From JAODBQ01 sp047602055 (GTDB lineage Bacteria > Actinomycetota > Acidimicrobiia > Acidimicrobiales > Ilumatobacteraceae), in NCBI GenBank assembly GCA_047602055.1, contig JASGIG010000001.1, positions 1,240,001 to 1,304,000 on the forward strand: DNA of 64,000 nt, in the 5' to 3' direction. The position numbers and the translations under genes were made by a program. The notes below the pieces were generated by a model that was not told where the DNA came from, ran no database searches, and saw nothing but the letters and a program-made list of their open reading frames with translations. Shown piece after piece: positions 44,458 through 52,136 of the stretch; the first letter of the stretch is position 1; every line of letters begins with the position of its first letter.

Positions 44458-45786
44458 TTGCTGTCGAACGTCAAGAACGTCTTCAAGATCAGCGACCTGC
44501 GGAACAAGTTCCTGTTCCTCATGTTGATGATCGCCCTGTACCGGCTGGGTGTCGCCATCCGGGTGCCGGGCATCGATCCTGAGGCGGTCAAGCAGTTCAA
44601 GGCGGGCGTGCAGCAGCAGGGTGCGCTCGGCTTCCTCGACCTGTTCAGCGGCGGCGCGTTCGGCAGCTTCTCGGTCTTCGCGCTCGGGATCATGCCGTAC
44701 ATCACGGCGAGCATCATCATGCAGGTCCTCGGGGTGGTCATCCCCAAGCTCGAGGAGCTGCAGAAGGAAGGCGCGGTCGGGCAGCGCAAGATCACCCAGT
44801 ACACCCGCTACCTGGGCATCGGCATCGCTCTGCTGCAGGCCACGGCGCTGACGTTCATCTTCGGCGAGGGCCGCGGCAACGCGTTCTTCGGCGCCGCGCA
44901 GCGCATCCCCCAGGGCATCGAGCTGCTGCCGGACGGGATGTGGCCACGCGGCTACCTGGTGATCCTCACGCTCGTCGCCGGTGCAGCGCTGCTGATGTGG
45001 TTCGGCGAGATGATCAGCCAGCGCGGCATCGGCAACGGCATGAGCATGATCATCTTCGCCAGCGTGGTCAGCAGCCTGCCCTACGGCTTCTACCGCATCT
45101 GGCAGGAGAACCAGGCGGCGTCGGTGATCCTGTTCATGATCAGCATCGCCATCCTCGTCGCTGTCGTGCGCATCGAGCTGGCCGTGCGGCGGATCCCCGT
45201 GCAGTTCGCCAAGCGTGTCGTCGGCCGGCGGATGTACGGCGGGCAGAACACCTACATCCCGCTCAAGGTCAACCAGAGCGGCATGATCGCGATCATCTTC
45301 GCCAGCTCCGTGCTGCTCTTGCCGGTGCTGGTGGCCAACCTGCTCGGCGGCAGCGACGGCAGCGGCTGGCGCGCCAGCGTGCAGTCGTGGGTGACCGAGA
45401 ACCTGGTCAACTCGCAGAGCGTCATCTACGTCACCCTGTTCGCGGTGATGGTGATCGCCTTCGCCTACTTCTACAACTCGATCGCCTTCGATCCGGTGCA
45501 GCAGGCCGATCAGATCCGCCGGCAGGGCGGCTTCATCCCCGGCGTGCGCCCCGGTCCGCAGACCGAGCGCTTCCTGGCAAAGGCCGTGAACCGCATCACC
45601 CTGCCGGGTGCACTGTTCGTCGCGTTCATCGCGATCATGCCCTACCTCATCCTGTGGATCTTCAACGTGCAAGGATTCCCCTTCGCCGGCACGACGGTGC
45701 TGATCGCCGTCGGCGTCGGCATGGAACTCATCCGCCAGATCGACGGACAGTTGATGATGCGCAACTACGAAGGCTTCCTGAAGTGA
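44458..45786 (+). CDS. secY: protein translocase subunit SecY
   Basis: Pore subunit of the Sec translocon with ten membrane segments, 442 aa. Conserved parts: NKFLFLMLMIALYRLGVAIR, DLFSGGAFGSFSVFALGIMP (plug/TM2), GNGMSMIIFASVVSSLP, AKRVVGRRMYGGQNTYIPLK (cytosolic C4 loop), QADQIRRQGGFIPGVRPG and ELIRQIDGQLMMRNYEGFL. The start is TTG at 44458, supported by AGGAGA 8 bases upstream and by exact family alignment; no better ATG exists. Confidence 0.97.
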   Translation: MLSNVKNVFKISDLRNKFLFLMLMIALYRLGVAIRVPGIDPEAVKQFKAGVQQQGALGFLDLFSGGAFGSFSVFALGIMPYITASIIMQVLGVVIPKLEELQKEGAVGQRKITQYTRYLGIGIALLQATALTFIFGEGRGNAFFGAAQRIPQGIELLPDGMWPRGYLVILTLVAGAALLMWFGEMISQRGIGNGMSMIIFASVVSSLPYGFYRIWQENQAASVILFMISIAILVAVVRIELAVRRIPVQFAKRVVGRRMYGGQNTYIPLKVNQSGMIAIIFASSVLLLPVLVANLLGGSDGSGWRASVQSWVTENLVNSQSVIYVTLFAVMVIAFAYFYNSIAFDPVQQADQIRRQGGFIPGVRPGPQTERFLAKAVNRITLPGALFVAFIAIMPYLILWIFNVQGFPFAGTTVLIAVGVGMELIRQIDGQLMMRNYEGFLK

Positions 45787-45823
45787 GGACCCCCCGTCCG
45801 AGGGGAGGCGGGGTGTCAGCAGC

Positions 45824-46489
45824 GTGATCCCTGGCGCGCGCCTGATCATGCTCGGCCGCCAGGGAGCCGGGAAGGGCACGCAGTGCGTGCGGTTGTCCCG
45901 GCACTTCGTGGTGCCGCACATCTCCACCGGCGACATGCTGCGCGCGGCCGTGCGCGAGGGCACCGAGCTGGGGATCCTCGCGAAGAAGGTGATGGACGAG
46001 GGCGGTCTGCTGTCCGACGAGATCGTCGTCGGCCTGGTCCGTGAGCGGCTGTCGCACGACGATGCGCGCGGCCGCGGCTACATCCTCGACGGCTTCCCGC
46101 GCACCGTCGGCCAGGCCGAGCAGCTCGACGAGATCACCGTCGACCTGCCGCTCGATGCGGTCATCGACCTCGACGTCCCCCGGGACCTGGTGCTCAGCCG
46201 GATCAGCGCCCGGCGGGTGTGCCGGGACTGCGGCACGAACTACGTGGCCACCGGTGCCGAGAAGATGCCATGGATCTGCGACAACTGCGGTGGCGACGTC
46301 ATGCAGCGCGACGACGACACGCCCGAGGCCGTCACCCGGCGGCTCGACCTCTACGAGGAGCAGACCACCCCGCTGATCGAGTACTACTCGCGGACCGATC
46401 GTCTGGTGGTGGTCGACGGTGTCGACGCCCCCGAGGTCGTGTTCGCCCGCCTCGTGCAAGCCGTGGAGAACGCCGCCGGCCGTTCTTGA
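45824..46489 (+). CDS. adk: adenylate kinase
   Basis: Converts AMP + ATP to two ADP. It is a 221-aa long-lid form. The P-loop is GRQGAGKGTQ (usually GPPGAGKGTQ), the NMP-binding part is HISTGDMLRAAVREGTELG, and DGFPRTVGQAEQLD follows. The lid carries CRDC...CDNC, a structural zinc site. The start is a GTG 37 bases after secY; GGGGAGGCGGGG lies upstream. A stem-loop directly follows its stop, so the spc transcript may end here. Confidence 0.95.
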   Translation: MIPGARLIMLGRQGAGKGTQCVRLSRHFVVPHISTGDMLRAAVREGTELGILAKKVMDEGGLLSDEIVVGLVRERLSHDDARGRGYILDGFPRTVGQAEQLDEITVDLPLDAVIDLDVPRDLVLSRISARRVCRDCGTNYVATGAEKMPWICDNCGGDVMQRDDDTPEAVTRRLDLYEEQTTPLIEYYSRTDRLVVVDGVDAPEVVFARLVQAVENAAGRS

Positions 46490-46490
46490 C

Positions 46491-46509
46491 GGTCGGCCTG
46501 CGGCCGACC
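46491..46509 (+). terminator. hairpin after adk
   Basis: GGTCGGCC-TGC-GGCCGACC begins one base after the adk stop codon. Strong 8-bp stem, no U-run. It precedes a gap with its own promoter-like box and so may separate the spc transcript from the inserted XRE module. Confidence 0.4.
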
Positions 46510-46611
46510 TGTCCGGCGGGCTCCCTGGCGGTCGCGCCGCCGGGTGCGACCGGTACGAGCCTCGCGTGGGCCGAAGCGGTGAGAGTCCTGGCGTTGTGGC
46601 CTGTGCGGGAC

Positions 46612-46641
46612 GGATCCCGGTCTGAGCGGATCCGCTAACCT
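46612..46641 (+). promoter_or_regulatory. XRE promoter: twin GGATCC and TAACCT box
   Basis: TAACCT (46636-46641) lies 6 bases before the GTG at 46648. Two GGATCC sites (46612-46617, 46628-46633), 16 bases apart, flank the place a -35 would occupy. They could be operators for the XRE protein encoded next, as in self-regulated toxin-antitoxin modules. Inference only. Confidence 0.35.
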
Positions 46642-46647
46642 GGCGGC

Positions 46648-46944
46648 GTGAGCGCCGGGGAGGTGTTGGTCGAGCTGCGACGTCGAGCCGGTTTGACGCA
46701 GGCTGAGTTCGCCGAACGGGCCGGGATCGTGTCGACGGTGCTCAGCGCGTACGAGCGGGGCCGCCGCGAGCCGGGTGCCGACACGTTCCTGCGGATCGTG
46801 GCCGCCGCTGGGTTCGAGCCTGTGTGGCGGCCGGTGCTCGATCCGGTCGAGCAGGGCCGGCGGCTGGCCGACGTGCTGCGGCTGGCCGAGGCGCTGCCGC
46901 ACCGTCCGCGCCCGATGCCGCGGGCACGGCTGCGCTCCGCGTGA
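46648..46944 (+). CDS. XRE-family helix-turn-helix protein
   Basis: Small DNA-binding protein, 98 aa. Residues about 5-58 are a Cro/CI-type HTH: VLVELRRRAGLTQAEFAERA, IVSTVLSAYERGRREPGADT, FLRIVAAAGF. A basic C-terminus of about 35 residues follows. The start is GTG, with a leaderless-type box and no Shine-Dalgarno. It is followed 103 bases later by a nucleotidyltransferase-like gene; such pairs often form toxin-antitoxin or phage-defence modules, with the HTH protein as antitoxin/repressor. Placed between adk and map, it interrupts the usual operon order. Confidence 0.85.
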   Translation: MSAGEVLVELRRRAGLTQAEFAERAGIVSTVLSAYERGRREPGADTFLRIVAAAGFEPVWRPVLDPVEQGRRLADVLRLAEALPHRPRPMPRARLRSA

Positions 46945-46955
46945 CCGTCGACGTC

Positions 46956-46972
46956 TGGGGGCTGCGCCCCCA
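46956..46972. repeat. GGGGG hairpin, variant copy
   Basis: TGGGGG-CTGCG-CCCCCA between the XRE and nucleotidyltransferase genes. Same stem type as the intergenic repeats at 39178, 50536 and 59231. Confidence 0.55.
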
Positions 46973-47047
46973 TGGCGCCTGCGGTGCCTCCCCGTCGTCG
47001 CCCGGCTCCCTGGCGGTCGCGCGGTCGACCGGTCACGAGGCGAGCCC

Positions 47048-47575
47048 GTGACCGTCTCGCTCGTCGACAAGGTCAAGGCGGTCGCCAGCGCGCTGGACGG
47101 ACGGGTGCCGTATGCGTTCGGTGGGGCGATCGCCCTCGCCTATGCGACCGAGGAGCCGCGCGGCACCCGGGATCTGGACGTCAACGTCTTCGTGGCGGCC
47201 GCCGACGTCGACGAGGTGTTCGCCGCGCTGCCGTCAGGCGTGGTGCACGGTGACGCGGATCGCGCCGCGGTGCTGCAGGACGAGCAGGTCCGTCTGTGGT
47301 GGGACGACACCCCGGTCGACGTGTTCTTCGCGGCCCACCCCTTCCACGTCGCCGCCGGCCAGCGCAGCCGCACCGTCGACTTCGACGGGACCCCGATCCG
47401 GGTGCTCGCTCCCGACGATCTCGCCGTGTTCAAGGTGCTCTTCGACCGTCCCAAGGACTGGGTCGACATCGCCACGATGATCGAGAGTGGGACCCTCGAC
47501 GTCGACGCGGTGGCCCGGCAGGTCGAGGCGTTGCTCGGTGACGATCCGCGCGTCGGGCGGGTGCGCTCGATGTGA
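47048..47575 (+). CDS. nucleotidyltransferase-fold protein (AbiEii/MNT-like)
   Basis: Protein of 175 aa with the minimal nucleotidyltransferase signature: FGGAIALAYATEEPRGTRD, then Asp42-x-Asp44 (RDLDVNVF) and a third acidic residue, Asp91 (TPVDVFFA). Later APDDLAVFKVLFDRPKDWVD matches the helical part of this family. Members act as toxins that nucleotidylate tRNA or proteins, or as antibiotic or housekeeping transferases; the XRE gene in front favours a toxin-antitoxin role. The GTG start at 47048 is chosen at the beginning of conserved sequence; no strong Shine-Dalgarno. Confidence 0.78.
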   Translation: MTVSLVDKVKAVASALDGRVPYAFGGAIALAYATEEPRGTRDLDVNVFVAAADVDEVFAALPSGVVHGDADRAAVLQDEQVRLWWDDTPVDVFFAAHPFHVAAGQRSRTVDFDGTPIRVLAPDDLAVFKVLFDRPKDWVDIATMIESGTLDVDAVARQVEALLGDDPRVGRVRSM

Positions 47576-47579
47576 CCCG

Positions 47580-47585
47580 TACGCT
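47580..47585 (+). promoter_or_regulatory. leaderless-type -10 box (TACGCT) for map
   Basis: TACGCT is 6 bases before the GTG at 47592, directly after the stop of the preceding gene. The XRE box is followed by the same TGGCGGC-GTG context. Confidence 0.45.
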
Positions 47586-47591
47586 GGCGGC

Positions 47592-48359
47592 GTGCGTCTC
47601 CGCTCTCCCCGATTGACGGTTCGCTCCGGCGACCAGGTGCGCTCCATGCGTGCCGCCGGGCGGGTGGTCGCCGAGATGCACCAGGCGATCCGCGCCGCGG
47701 CCAAGCCGGGCGTCACCACCCACGACCTCGATCTCGTCGCCCGGGACGTGCTGGCGCGGCATGGGGCGACGTCGAACTTCCTCGGCTACGGCGGGTTCCC
47801 GGCGGTGATCTGCGCGTCGGTCAACGAGGAGCTGATCCACGGGATCCCCGGGCCGGCGATCCTCGCCGAGGGCGACCTGCTGAGCATCGACTGCGGCGCC
47901 GTCGTCGACGGCTGGCACGGCGACGCGGCGTTCTCGATGGGCGTCGGGGCGATCACGCCGGAGGCGCAGCGGCTGATCGACGTCGCCGACGAGGCGCTCG
48001 CCGCGGCCGTCGCCGAGATGCGGCCCGGGCGCCACCTCGAAGACGTCGGCGTGGCGATCGACGAGGTCGTCACCGCCGCCGGCTACGGCAGCCCGTGGGA
48101 GTTCAGCGGCCACGGCATCGGCCGGGCGATGCACGAGCACCCTGACGTCGAGAACCGCGGCCGCCGCGGGCGCGGCCCCGTGCTGGAGCCCGGCGTCGTG
48201 CTGGCGATCGAGCCGATGCTGATCGCCGGCGGCGCCGACGACATCGTCATCCTCGACGACGGCTGGACGGTCGTCAGCGCCGACGGCTCGCTGGCCGCCC
48301 ACGTCGAGCACACCGTCGCCGTCACGGCCACCGGCCCGGAGATCCTCACTCGCCTGTAG
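47592..48359 (+). CDS. map: methionine aminopeptidase, type I
   Basis: Removes the N-terminal Met from new proteins. At 255 aa: NEELIHGIPG, the metal ligands in SIDCGAVVDGWHGDAAFS (two Asp), GHGIGRAMHEHP (His), LAIEPM (Glu) and HVEHTVAV (Glu). The GTG at 47592 gives a normal-length product starting MRLRSPRLTVRSGDQV. It has its own promoter-like box and converges on the lipoprotein gene 35 bases downstream. infA, its usual follower, lies 5.5 kb away. Confidence 0.96.
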   Translation: MRLRSPRLTVRSGDQVRSMRAAGRVVAEMHQAIRAAAKPGVTTHDLDLVARDVLARHGATSNFLGYGGFPAVICASVNEELIHGIPGPAILAEGDLLSIDCGAVVDGWHGDAAFSMGVGAITPEAQRLIDVADEALAAAVAEMRPGRHLEDVGVAIDEVVTAAGYGSPWEFSGHGIGRAMHEHPDVENRGRRGRGPVLEPGVVLAIEPMLIAGGADDIVILDDGWTVVSADGSLAAHVEHTVAVTATGPEILTRL

Positions 48360-48394
48360 TCAGGACATCGCGATGGGGTCCTCACCCCCGGTCG

Positions 48395-49099
48395 TCACGA
48401 GATCCAGTTGTTGCCGATGAACCCGGTGACCTGCCAGCGTCCCTGATCGTCACGCTCGAGTCCGAGCGGTCCGCCGACCCCGCAGGTCCCACCGCACCAG
48501 GTCGACACCGACGTCGTGGCCACGTCCTGCTCGATCGACGGCTGGCCCACACCGACGATGAACGTGCGCTGCAGGTCCGGCTGCCCCATCACCCATTGCT
48601 CAGCAAGCGCCAGGGCAACCGCGGCGGACGACCACCGCACGTGCTTCGGCGCCAGCGCCGCGTCGATCGCCTCCCGGCCGGGCTCGTCGATCCGTTCACC
48701 GGTGGTGCGCCAGCCAGAGCTGTCGCCCTCGGCGATGTACTCGTCGACCATCAGGACGTCTGTCGCGACGTCGTCACCGCCGAAGGTGTTGCCGCGACCG
48801 GTGACGAAGTGCTGTACGACGGCAGCCGTCGCCGCGGCGCGGTCGGCCGTCGCCGGGTCGACCGCTGACGTCGGATCCGGTGCCGCCGCGGTGTCGGTGA
48901 CGCCCGGCTGGCCAGCGGTCGCGGAGGTGGGGGTCGGCTCGGTGGTGGTCGGGCTGCTCGTCGATGGCTGCACCGTCGTGGGGGTGATGATCGCCGACGC
49001 GGGCGTCGTCGGCGAACCGGACTCCGCCGGTTGTGATCCGCAGGCGGTCGCCGTCGTCGCCAGCGCGGCCACCAGCCATCGCCTGCTGGTCCTGCCCAC
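48395..49099 (-). CDS. putative lipoprotein with Thr/Pro-rich linker
   Basis: Exported protein of about 234 aa. From the GTG at 49099 it reads MGRTSRRWLVAALATTATAC, a lipoprotein signal with the Cys at residue 20. A Ser/Thr/Pro linker of about 50 residues leads to a globular domain of about 140 residues (AVVQHFVTGRGNTFGGDD, WSSAAVALALAEQWV, TWCGGTCGVGGPLGLERDD). I do not recognise the family. An in-frame ATG at 49159 would add 20 polar residues and overlap an inverted repeat, so the GTG is preferred. Confidence 0.65.
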   Translation of the reverse strand: MGRTSRRWLVAALATTATACGSQPAESGSPTTPASAIITPTTVQPSTSSPTTTEPTPTSATAGQPGVTDTAAAPDPTSAVDPATADRAAATAAVVQHFVTGRGNTFGGDDVATDVLMVDEYIAEGDSSGWRTTGERIDEPGREAIDAALAPKHVRWSSAAVALALAEQWVMGQPDLQRTFIVGVGQPSIEQDVATTSVSTWCGGTCGVGGPLGLERDDQGRWQVTGFIGNNWIS

Positions 49100-49119
49100 T
49101 TCGGCAGTCTTCCACCACT

Positions 49120-49162
49120 GCGATGAGTGATGAGCCGCAGAGTCCGGCTCATCACTCATCGC
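49120..49162. repeat. perfect 18-bp inverted repeat between lipoprotein gene and pyrC
   Basis: GCGATGAGTGATGAGCCG and its exact complement are separated by 7 bases. It lies 27 bases after the pyrC stop and 20 bases before the lipoprotein start (both minus strand). It is a possible terminator stem for the pyr genes, without a U-run, or a protein-binding palindrome. Confidence 0.75.
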
Positions 49163-49188
49163 ACGCCGACGGTCGGTCGCGGCGCGGG

Positions 49189-50475
49189 CTACCTCGTCGG
49201 GACGCCGTGGCGGACGACGGGGTGGCCTCGGAAGATGGTGTGGCGGACCTTGCCGCGCAGGGTGCGGCCGGCGTAGGGGGTGTTGCGGCTCTTGCTGGCG
49301 AGGCGGGCGGGGACGACCTCCCACTCGAGCGACGGGTCGAACACGCACAGGTTGGCGGGCTCGCCGGGGGCGATCGGGCGGCCGTGGCGGTCGTCGACGC
49401 CGGCGATGCGCGCCGGCTGCCAGCTGAGCGCGGCGACGATCCGGTCGAGCGGCATGTCCAGCTCGCCGAGCGACAGGGCGAGGGCAGTCTCCAGGCCGAG
49501 CATCCCGGGCGGGGCCTGGTCGAGCGCGGCCTCCTTGGCCTCCGGTGGGTGCGGGGCGTGGTCGGTGGCGATCGCGTCGATCGTCCCGTCGGCCAGGCCG
49601 GCCTTGATCGCGGCGATGTCCACCGGGGTGCGCAGCGGCGGGTTGACCTTGAACACCGGGTCGTAGCTGGCCAGCAGCTCGTCGGTGAGCGTGAAGTGGT
49701 GCGGGGCGGCCTCGGCCGTGACCGGCAGACCGTCGGCCTTGGCGGCGCGCACCAGCGAGACGCTGCGCGCCGTCGACAGGTGCAGCAGGTGGATCGGTGC
49801 GCCGACCAGCCGGCACAGCTCGATGTCGCGGTGGACCATCAGCTCCTCGGCGAGCGCCGGCCAACCCGGCAGGCCGAGGCGGCTGCAGCACGCACCCTCG
49901 TGCATGACTGCGCCCTTGGTGAGCGTGGCCACCTCGCAGTGCTGGGCGAGCGTGATGCCCAGCGCCGACGCGTACTCCAGCGCCCGGCGCATCAGCTGGG
50001 CATCCTGCACGCCGTTGCCGTCGTCGGTGAACAGGCGCACGCCGGCGGCGGCCAGCTCGCCGAACGGCGCCAGCGCCTCGCCGGCGCGGCCGATCGTGAT
50101 GCATCCCGACGGCAGCACCTCGCACAGCCCGGCGCGCTCGCCCTGGGCGCGGACGAAGTCGACCACGGCGACCGAGTCCTGCGCCGGGTCGGTGTTCGGC
50201 ATCGCCACGACCGCGGTGAACCCGCCGAGCGCGGCGGCGCGCGACCCGGTCTCGATCGTCTCGGCCTCCTCACGCCCCGGCTCGCGCAGGTGCACGTGGA
50301 GGTCGACGAAGCCCGGCGAGACGATGCAGCCGTGCGCCTCCAACACGTCGTCGGCGTCGCCGACCTCGCCGACGGAGCCGACGGCGACGACGACGCCGTC
50401 CTCGATCGCCACGTCCGCGTCGCGCCGCCCGATCTGATCGAGCACCGTCCCGCCGTGGATCACCAGCCGGCTCAT
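49189..50475 (-). CDS. pyrC: dihydroorotase
   Basis: Third step of pyrimidine synthesis: carbamoyl aspartate to dihydroorotate. It is a 428-aa type I enzyme. Zinc-site residues are visible in DLHVHLREPG, LFTDDGNG (Asp replacing the carbamylated Lys), LAQHCE, LLHLST and ATDHAPHPPE. The end FRGHPVVRHGVPTR is typical. It is the last gene of a minus-strand pyrR-pyrB-pyrC operon and is separated from pyrB by a hairpin repeat. In many bacteria carA and carB follow; here they do not. Confidence 0.96.
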   Translation of the reverse strand: MSRLVIHGGTVLDQIGRRDADVAIEDGVVVAVGSVGEVGDADDVLEAHGCIVSPGFVDLHVHLREPGREEAETIETGSRAAALGGFTAVVAMPNTDPAQDSVAVVDFVRAQGERAGLCEVLPSGCITIGRAGEALAPFGELAAAGVRLFTDDGNGVQDAQLMRRALEYASALGITLAQHCEVATLTKGAVMHEGACCSRLGLPGWPALAEELMVHRDIELCRLVGAPIHLLHLSTARSVSLVRAAKADGLPVTAEAAPHHFTLTDELLASYDPVFKVNPPLRTPVDIAAIKAGLADGTIDAIATDHAPHPPEAKEAALDQAPPGMLGLETALALSLGELDMPLDRIVAALSWQPARIAGVDDRHGRPIAPGEPANLCVFDPSLEWEVVPARLASKSRNTPYAGRTLRGKVRHTIFRGHPVVRHGVPTR

Positions 50476-50500
50476 GAGCGCAGCTCCTGAGCCGACGGCC

Positions 50501-50552
50501 GAGCGAGCGCCAGCGAGCCGGACGTGGATGGGGATCGGGGGTGCAGCCCCCG
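50501..50552. repeat. intergenic hairpin repeat, copy B
   Basis: GAGCGAGCGCCAGCGAGCCG, a spacer containing GATGGGG, then CGGGGG-TGCAG-CCCCCG (50536-50552), between pyrB and pyrC. The first 20 bases are identical to copy A at 39143. Confidence 0.8.
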
Positions 50553-50563
50553 GCGGTGACGGC

Positions 50564-51499
50564 TCATGAGGCGTGCAGCCCTTCGCCTGCGCCGAGCAGG
50601 CGGAACAGCACCGCCATGCGCACGGCGACGCCGTTGGCCACCTGGTGGAGGATCACCGACCCGGGTAGCTCGGACGGGTCGACGGCCATCTCCACGCCAC
50701 GGTTCATCGGGCCAGGGTGCATCACCAGCGTGTGGGGGGCCAAGCGCGCCGCGCGCGCCGGCGTCAGCCCGTACATCGCCGAGTACTCGCGCAGGCTCGG
50801 CAGCAGCGCCTCGTCCATCCGCTCTCGTTGCACGCGCAGCAGGTACAGGACGTCCAGGTCACTGACGAGCGCGTCGAGGTCGTGCGACACGTCGACCGGC
50901 CATCCGTCGAGCGCCGGCGGCAGCAGCGTCGGCGGGGCGACGAGCGTGACGTGCGCCCCGAGCGCGGTGAACGCCTGGATGTCGCTGCGCGCCACCCGGC
51001 TGTGCTTGACGTCGCCGACGACGGCGATGCGCAACCCGTCGAAGCTGTCCCGGCGGTTCAGCCCGGCGCGGATCGTGTAGCAGTCGAGCAGCGCCTGCGT
51101 CGGGTGCTGGTGCCAGCCGTCGCCGGCGTTGACCACCGACGCCTGCGTCCAGTGGGTGATCTGCTGCGGTGCCCCGCTGGAGCGGTGGCGCACGACGAAC
51201 GCGTCGACGCCCATCGCGCTGATCGTCTCGATCGTGTCGCGCAGGCTCTCGCCCTTGTTGACGCTGCTCGACGACACGGCGAAGTTCATCGTGTCCGCCG
51301 ACAGCCGCTTGGCCGCGGTGTCGAAGCTGGTGCGGGTGCGGGTGGAGTCCTCGAAGAACAGGCTGACGACGTTGCGGCCGCGCAGCGCCGGCACCTTGGG
51401 GATCGGCCGGCTGCTGATCTCCACCATGTGGTCGGTCAGCTCCAGCAGCCCGTGGATGTCGGCGGGGGAGAGGTCCTCGATCGACAGGAGGTGCTTCAT
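50564..51499 (-). CDS. pyrB: aspartate carbamoyltransferase, catalytic subunit
   Basis: Second step of pyrimidine synthesis, carbamoyl phosphate + aspartate to carbamoyl aspartate. At 311 aa: carbamoyl-phosphate loop FEDSTRTRTSFDTAAKRL, KGESLRDTIETI, HPTQALLDCYT, VGDVKHSRVARSD, the Asp-binding LRVQRERMD and HPGPMNRGVE. The ATG at 51499 overlaps the pyrR stop (ATGA). No regulatory-subunit gene (pyrI) is nearby, as expected outside enterics. Confidence 0.97.
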   Translation of the reverse strand: MKHLLSIEDLSPADIHGLLELTDHMVEISSRPIPKVPALRGRNVVSLFFEDSTRTRTSFDTAAKRLSADTMNFAVSSSSVNKGESLRDTIETISAMGVDAFVVRHRSSGAPQQITHWTQASVVNAGDGWHQHPTQALLDCYTIRAGLNRRDSFDGLRIAVVGDVKHSRVARSDIQAFTALGAHVTLVAPPTLLPPALDGWPVDVSHDLDALVSDLDVLYLLRVQRERMDEALLPSLREYSAMYGLTPARAARLAPHTLVMHPGPMNRGVEMAVDPSELPGSVILHQVANGVAVRMAVLFRLLGAGEGLHAS

Positions 51500-52038
51500 C
51501 CGGCCTGCGCCCCGATCGTCACGCCGTCGGCGCTGACCCGCACGTCCTCGTCGCGCGACGTCGGCAGGTTCTTGCCGACGTAGTCCGGGCGGATCGGCAA
51601 CTCGCGGTGACCGCGGTCGACGACGACGGCGAGCTGCACCGAACGCGGCCGGCCGTACTCGTTCAGGGCCTCCAGCGCGGCGCGTACCGTCCGCCCGGTG
51701 AACAGCACGTCGTCGACGAGGATCACCGCCTTGCCGTCGAGGGCGACGGGGATGTCGGTGACGCTGCCGGGCACGATCGGCCGCAGCCCGACGTCGTCGC
51801 GGTGGAAGCTGACGTCGAGCGAGCCGATCGGGATCGGCGTGCCGCCGCCGATGTCGCTCAGCGCGTCGGCGAGCTGGTGGGCGATCCACACCCCGCCGCG
51901 CTGCAGGCCGACGACGACGAGGTCGTCGGTGCCGTGGTTGCGCTCGGCCACCTCGTGGGCGATGCGGACGAGGCCTCGGCGGACGTCGTCGGCGCTGAGG
52001 ACCTGGCGCTCCTGGCGCGGCCCGGGCGGTTGCGGCAT
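51496..52038 (-). CDS. pyrR: bifunctional pyr operon regulator / uracil phosphoribosyltransferase PyrR
   Basis: RNA-binding regulator that senses UMP/UTP and has uracil phosphoribosyltransferase activity. At 180 aa: VVVGLQRGGVWIAHQLADAL, VSFHRDD (flexible loop) and the PRPP motif VILVDDVLFTGRTVRAAL. The ATG is preceded by AAAGGGACGA. A PyrR-type hairpin lies 18 bases upstream of the start in its own leader, so it probably represses itself and pyrB/pyrC. Confidence 0.96.
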   Translation of the reverse strand: MPQPPGPRQERQVLSADDVRRGLVRIAHEVAERNHGTDDLVVVGLQRGGVWIAHQLADALSDIGGGTPIPIGSLDVSFHRDDVGLRPIVPGSVTDIPVALDGKAVILVDDVLFTGRTVRAALEALNEYGRPRSVQLAVVVDRGHRELPIRPDYVGKNLPTSRDEDVRVSADGVTIGAQAG

Positions 52039-52056
52039 CGCTCGTCCCTTTCACGT

Positions 52057-52076
52057 ATGGGCCTCACGGGACCCAT
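52057..52076 (-). promoter_or_regulatory. PyrR-binding hairpin in pyrR leader
   Basis: On the minus strand the 20 bases read ATGGG-TCCCGTGAGG-CCCAT: a perfect 5-bp stem enclosing the PyrR loop consensus UCCNGNGAGG. It ends 18 bases before the pyrR ATG, just upstream of the AAAGGGA Shine-Dalgarno. Repression of translation initiation, as reported for mycobacteria, fits better than attenuation because no terminator follows. Confidence 0.75.
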
Positions 52077-52091
52077 TTCACGTTCGGCGAG

Positions 52092-52097
52092 ATGATA
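52092..52097 (-). promoter_or_regulatory. candidate -10 box (TATCAT) of pyr operon
   Basis: TATCAT on the minus strand would start the transcript near 52085, placing the PyrR hairpin about 9 bases into a leader of roughly 47 bases. No convincing -35. Confidence 0.4.
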
Positions 52098-52136
52098 CGG
52101 CCCACCGGGCCCGGTTCGTGGGGTGCAGCCGGTCGG

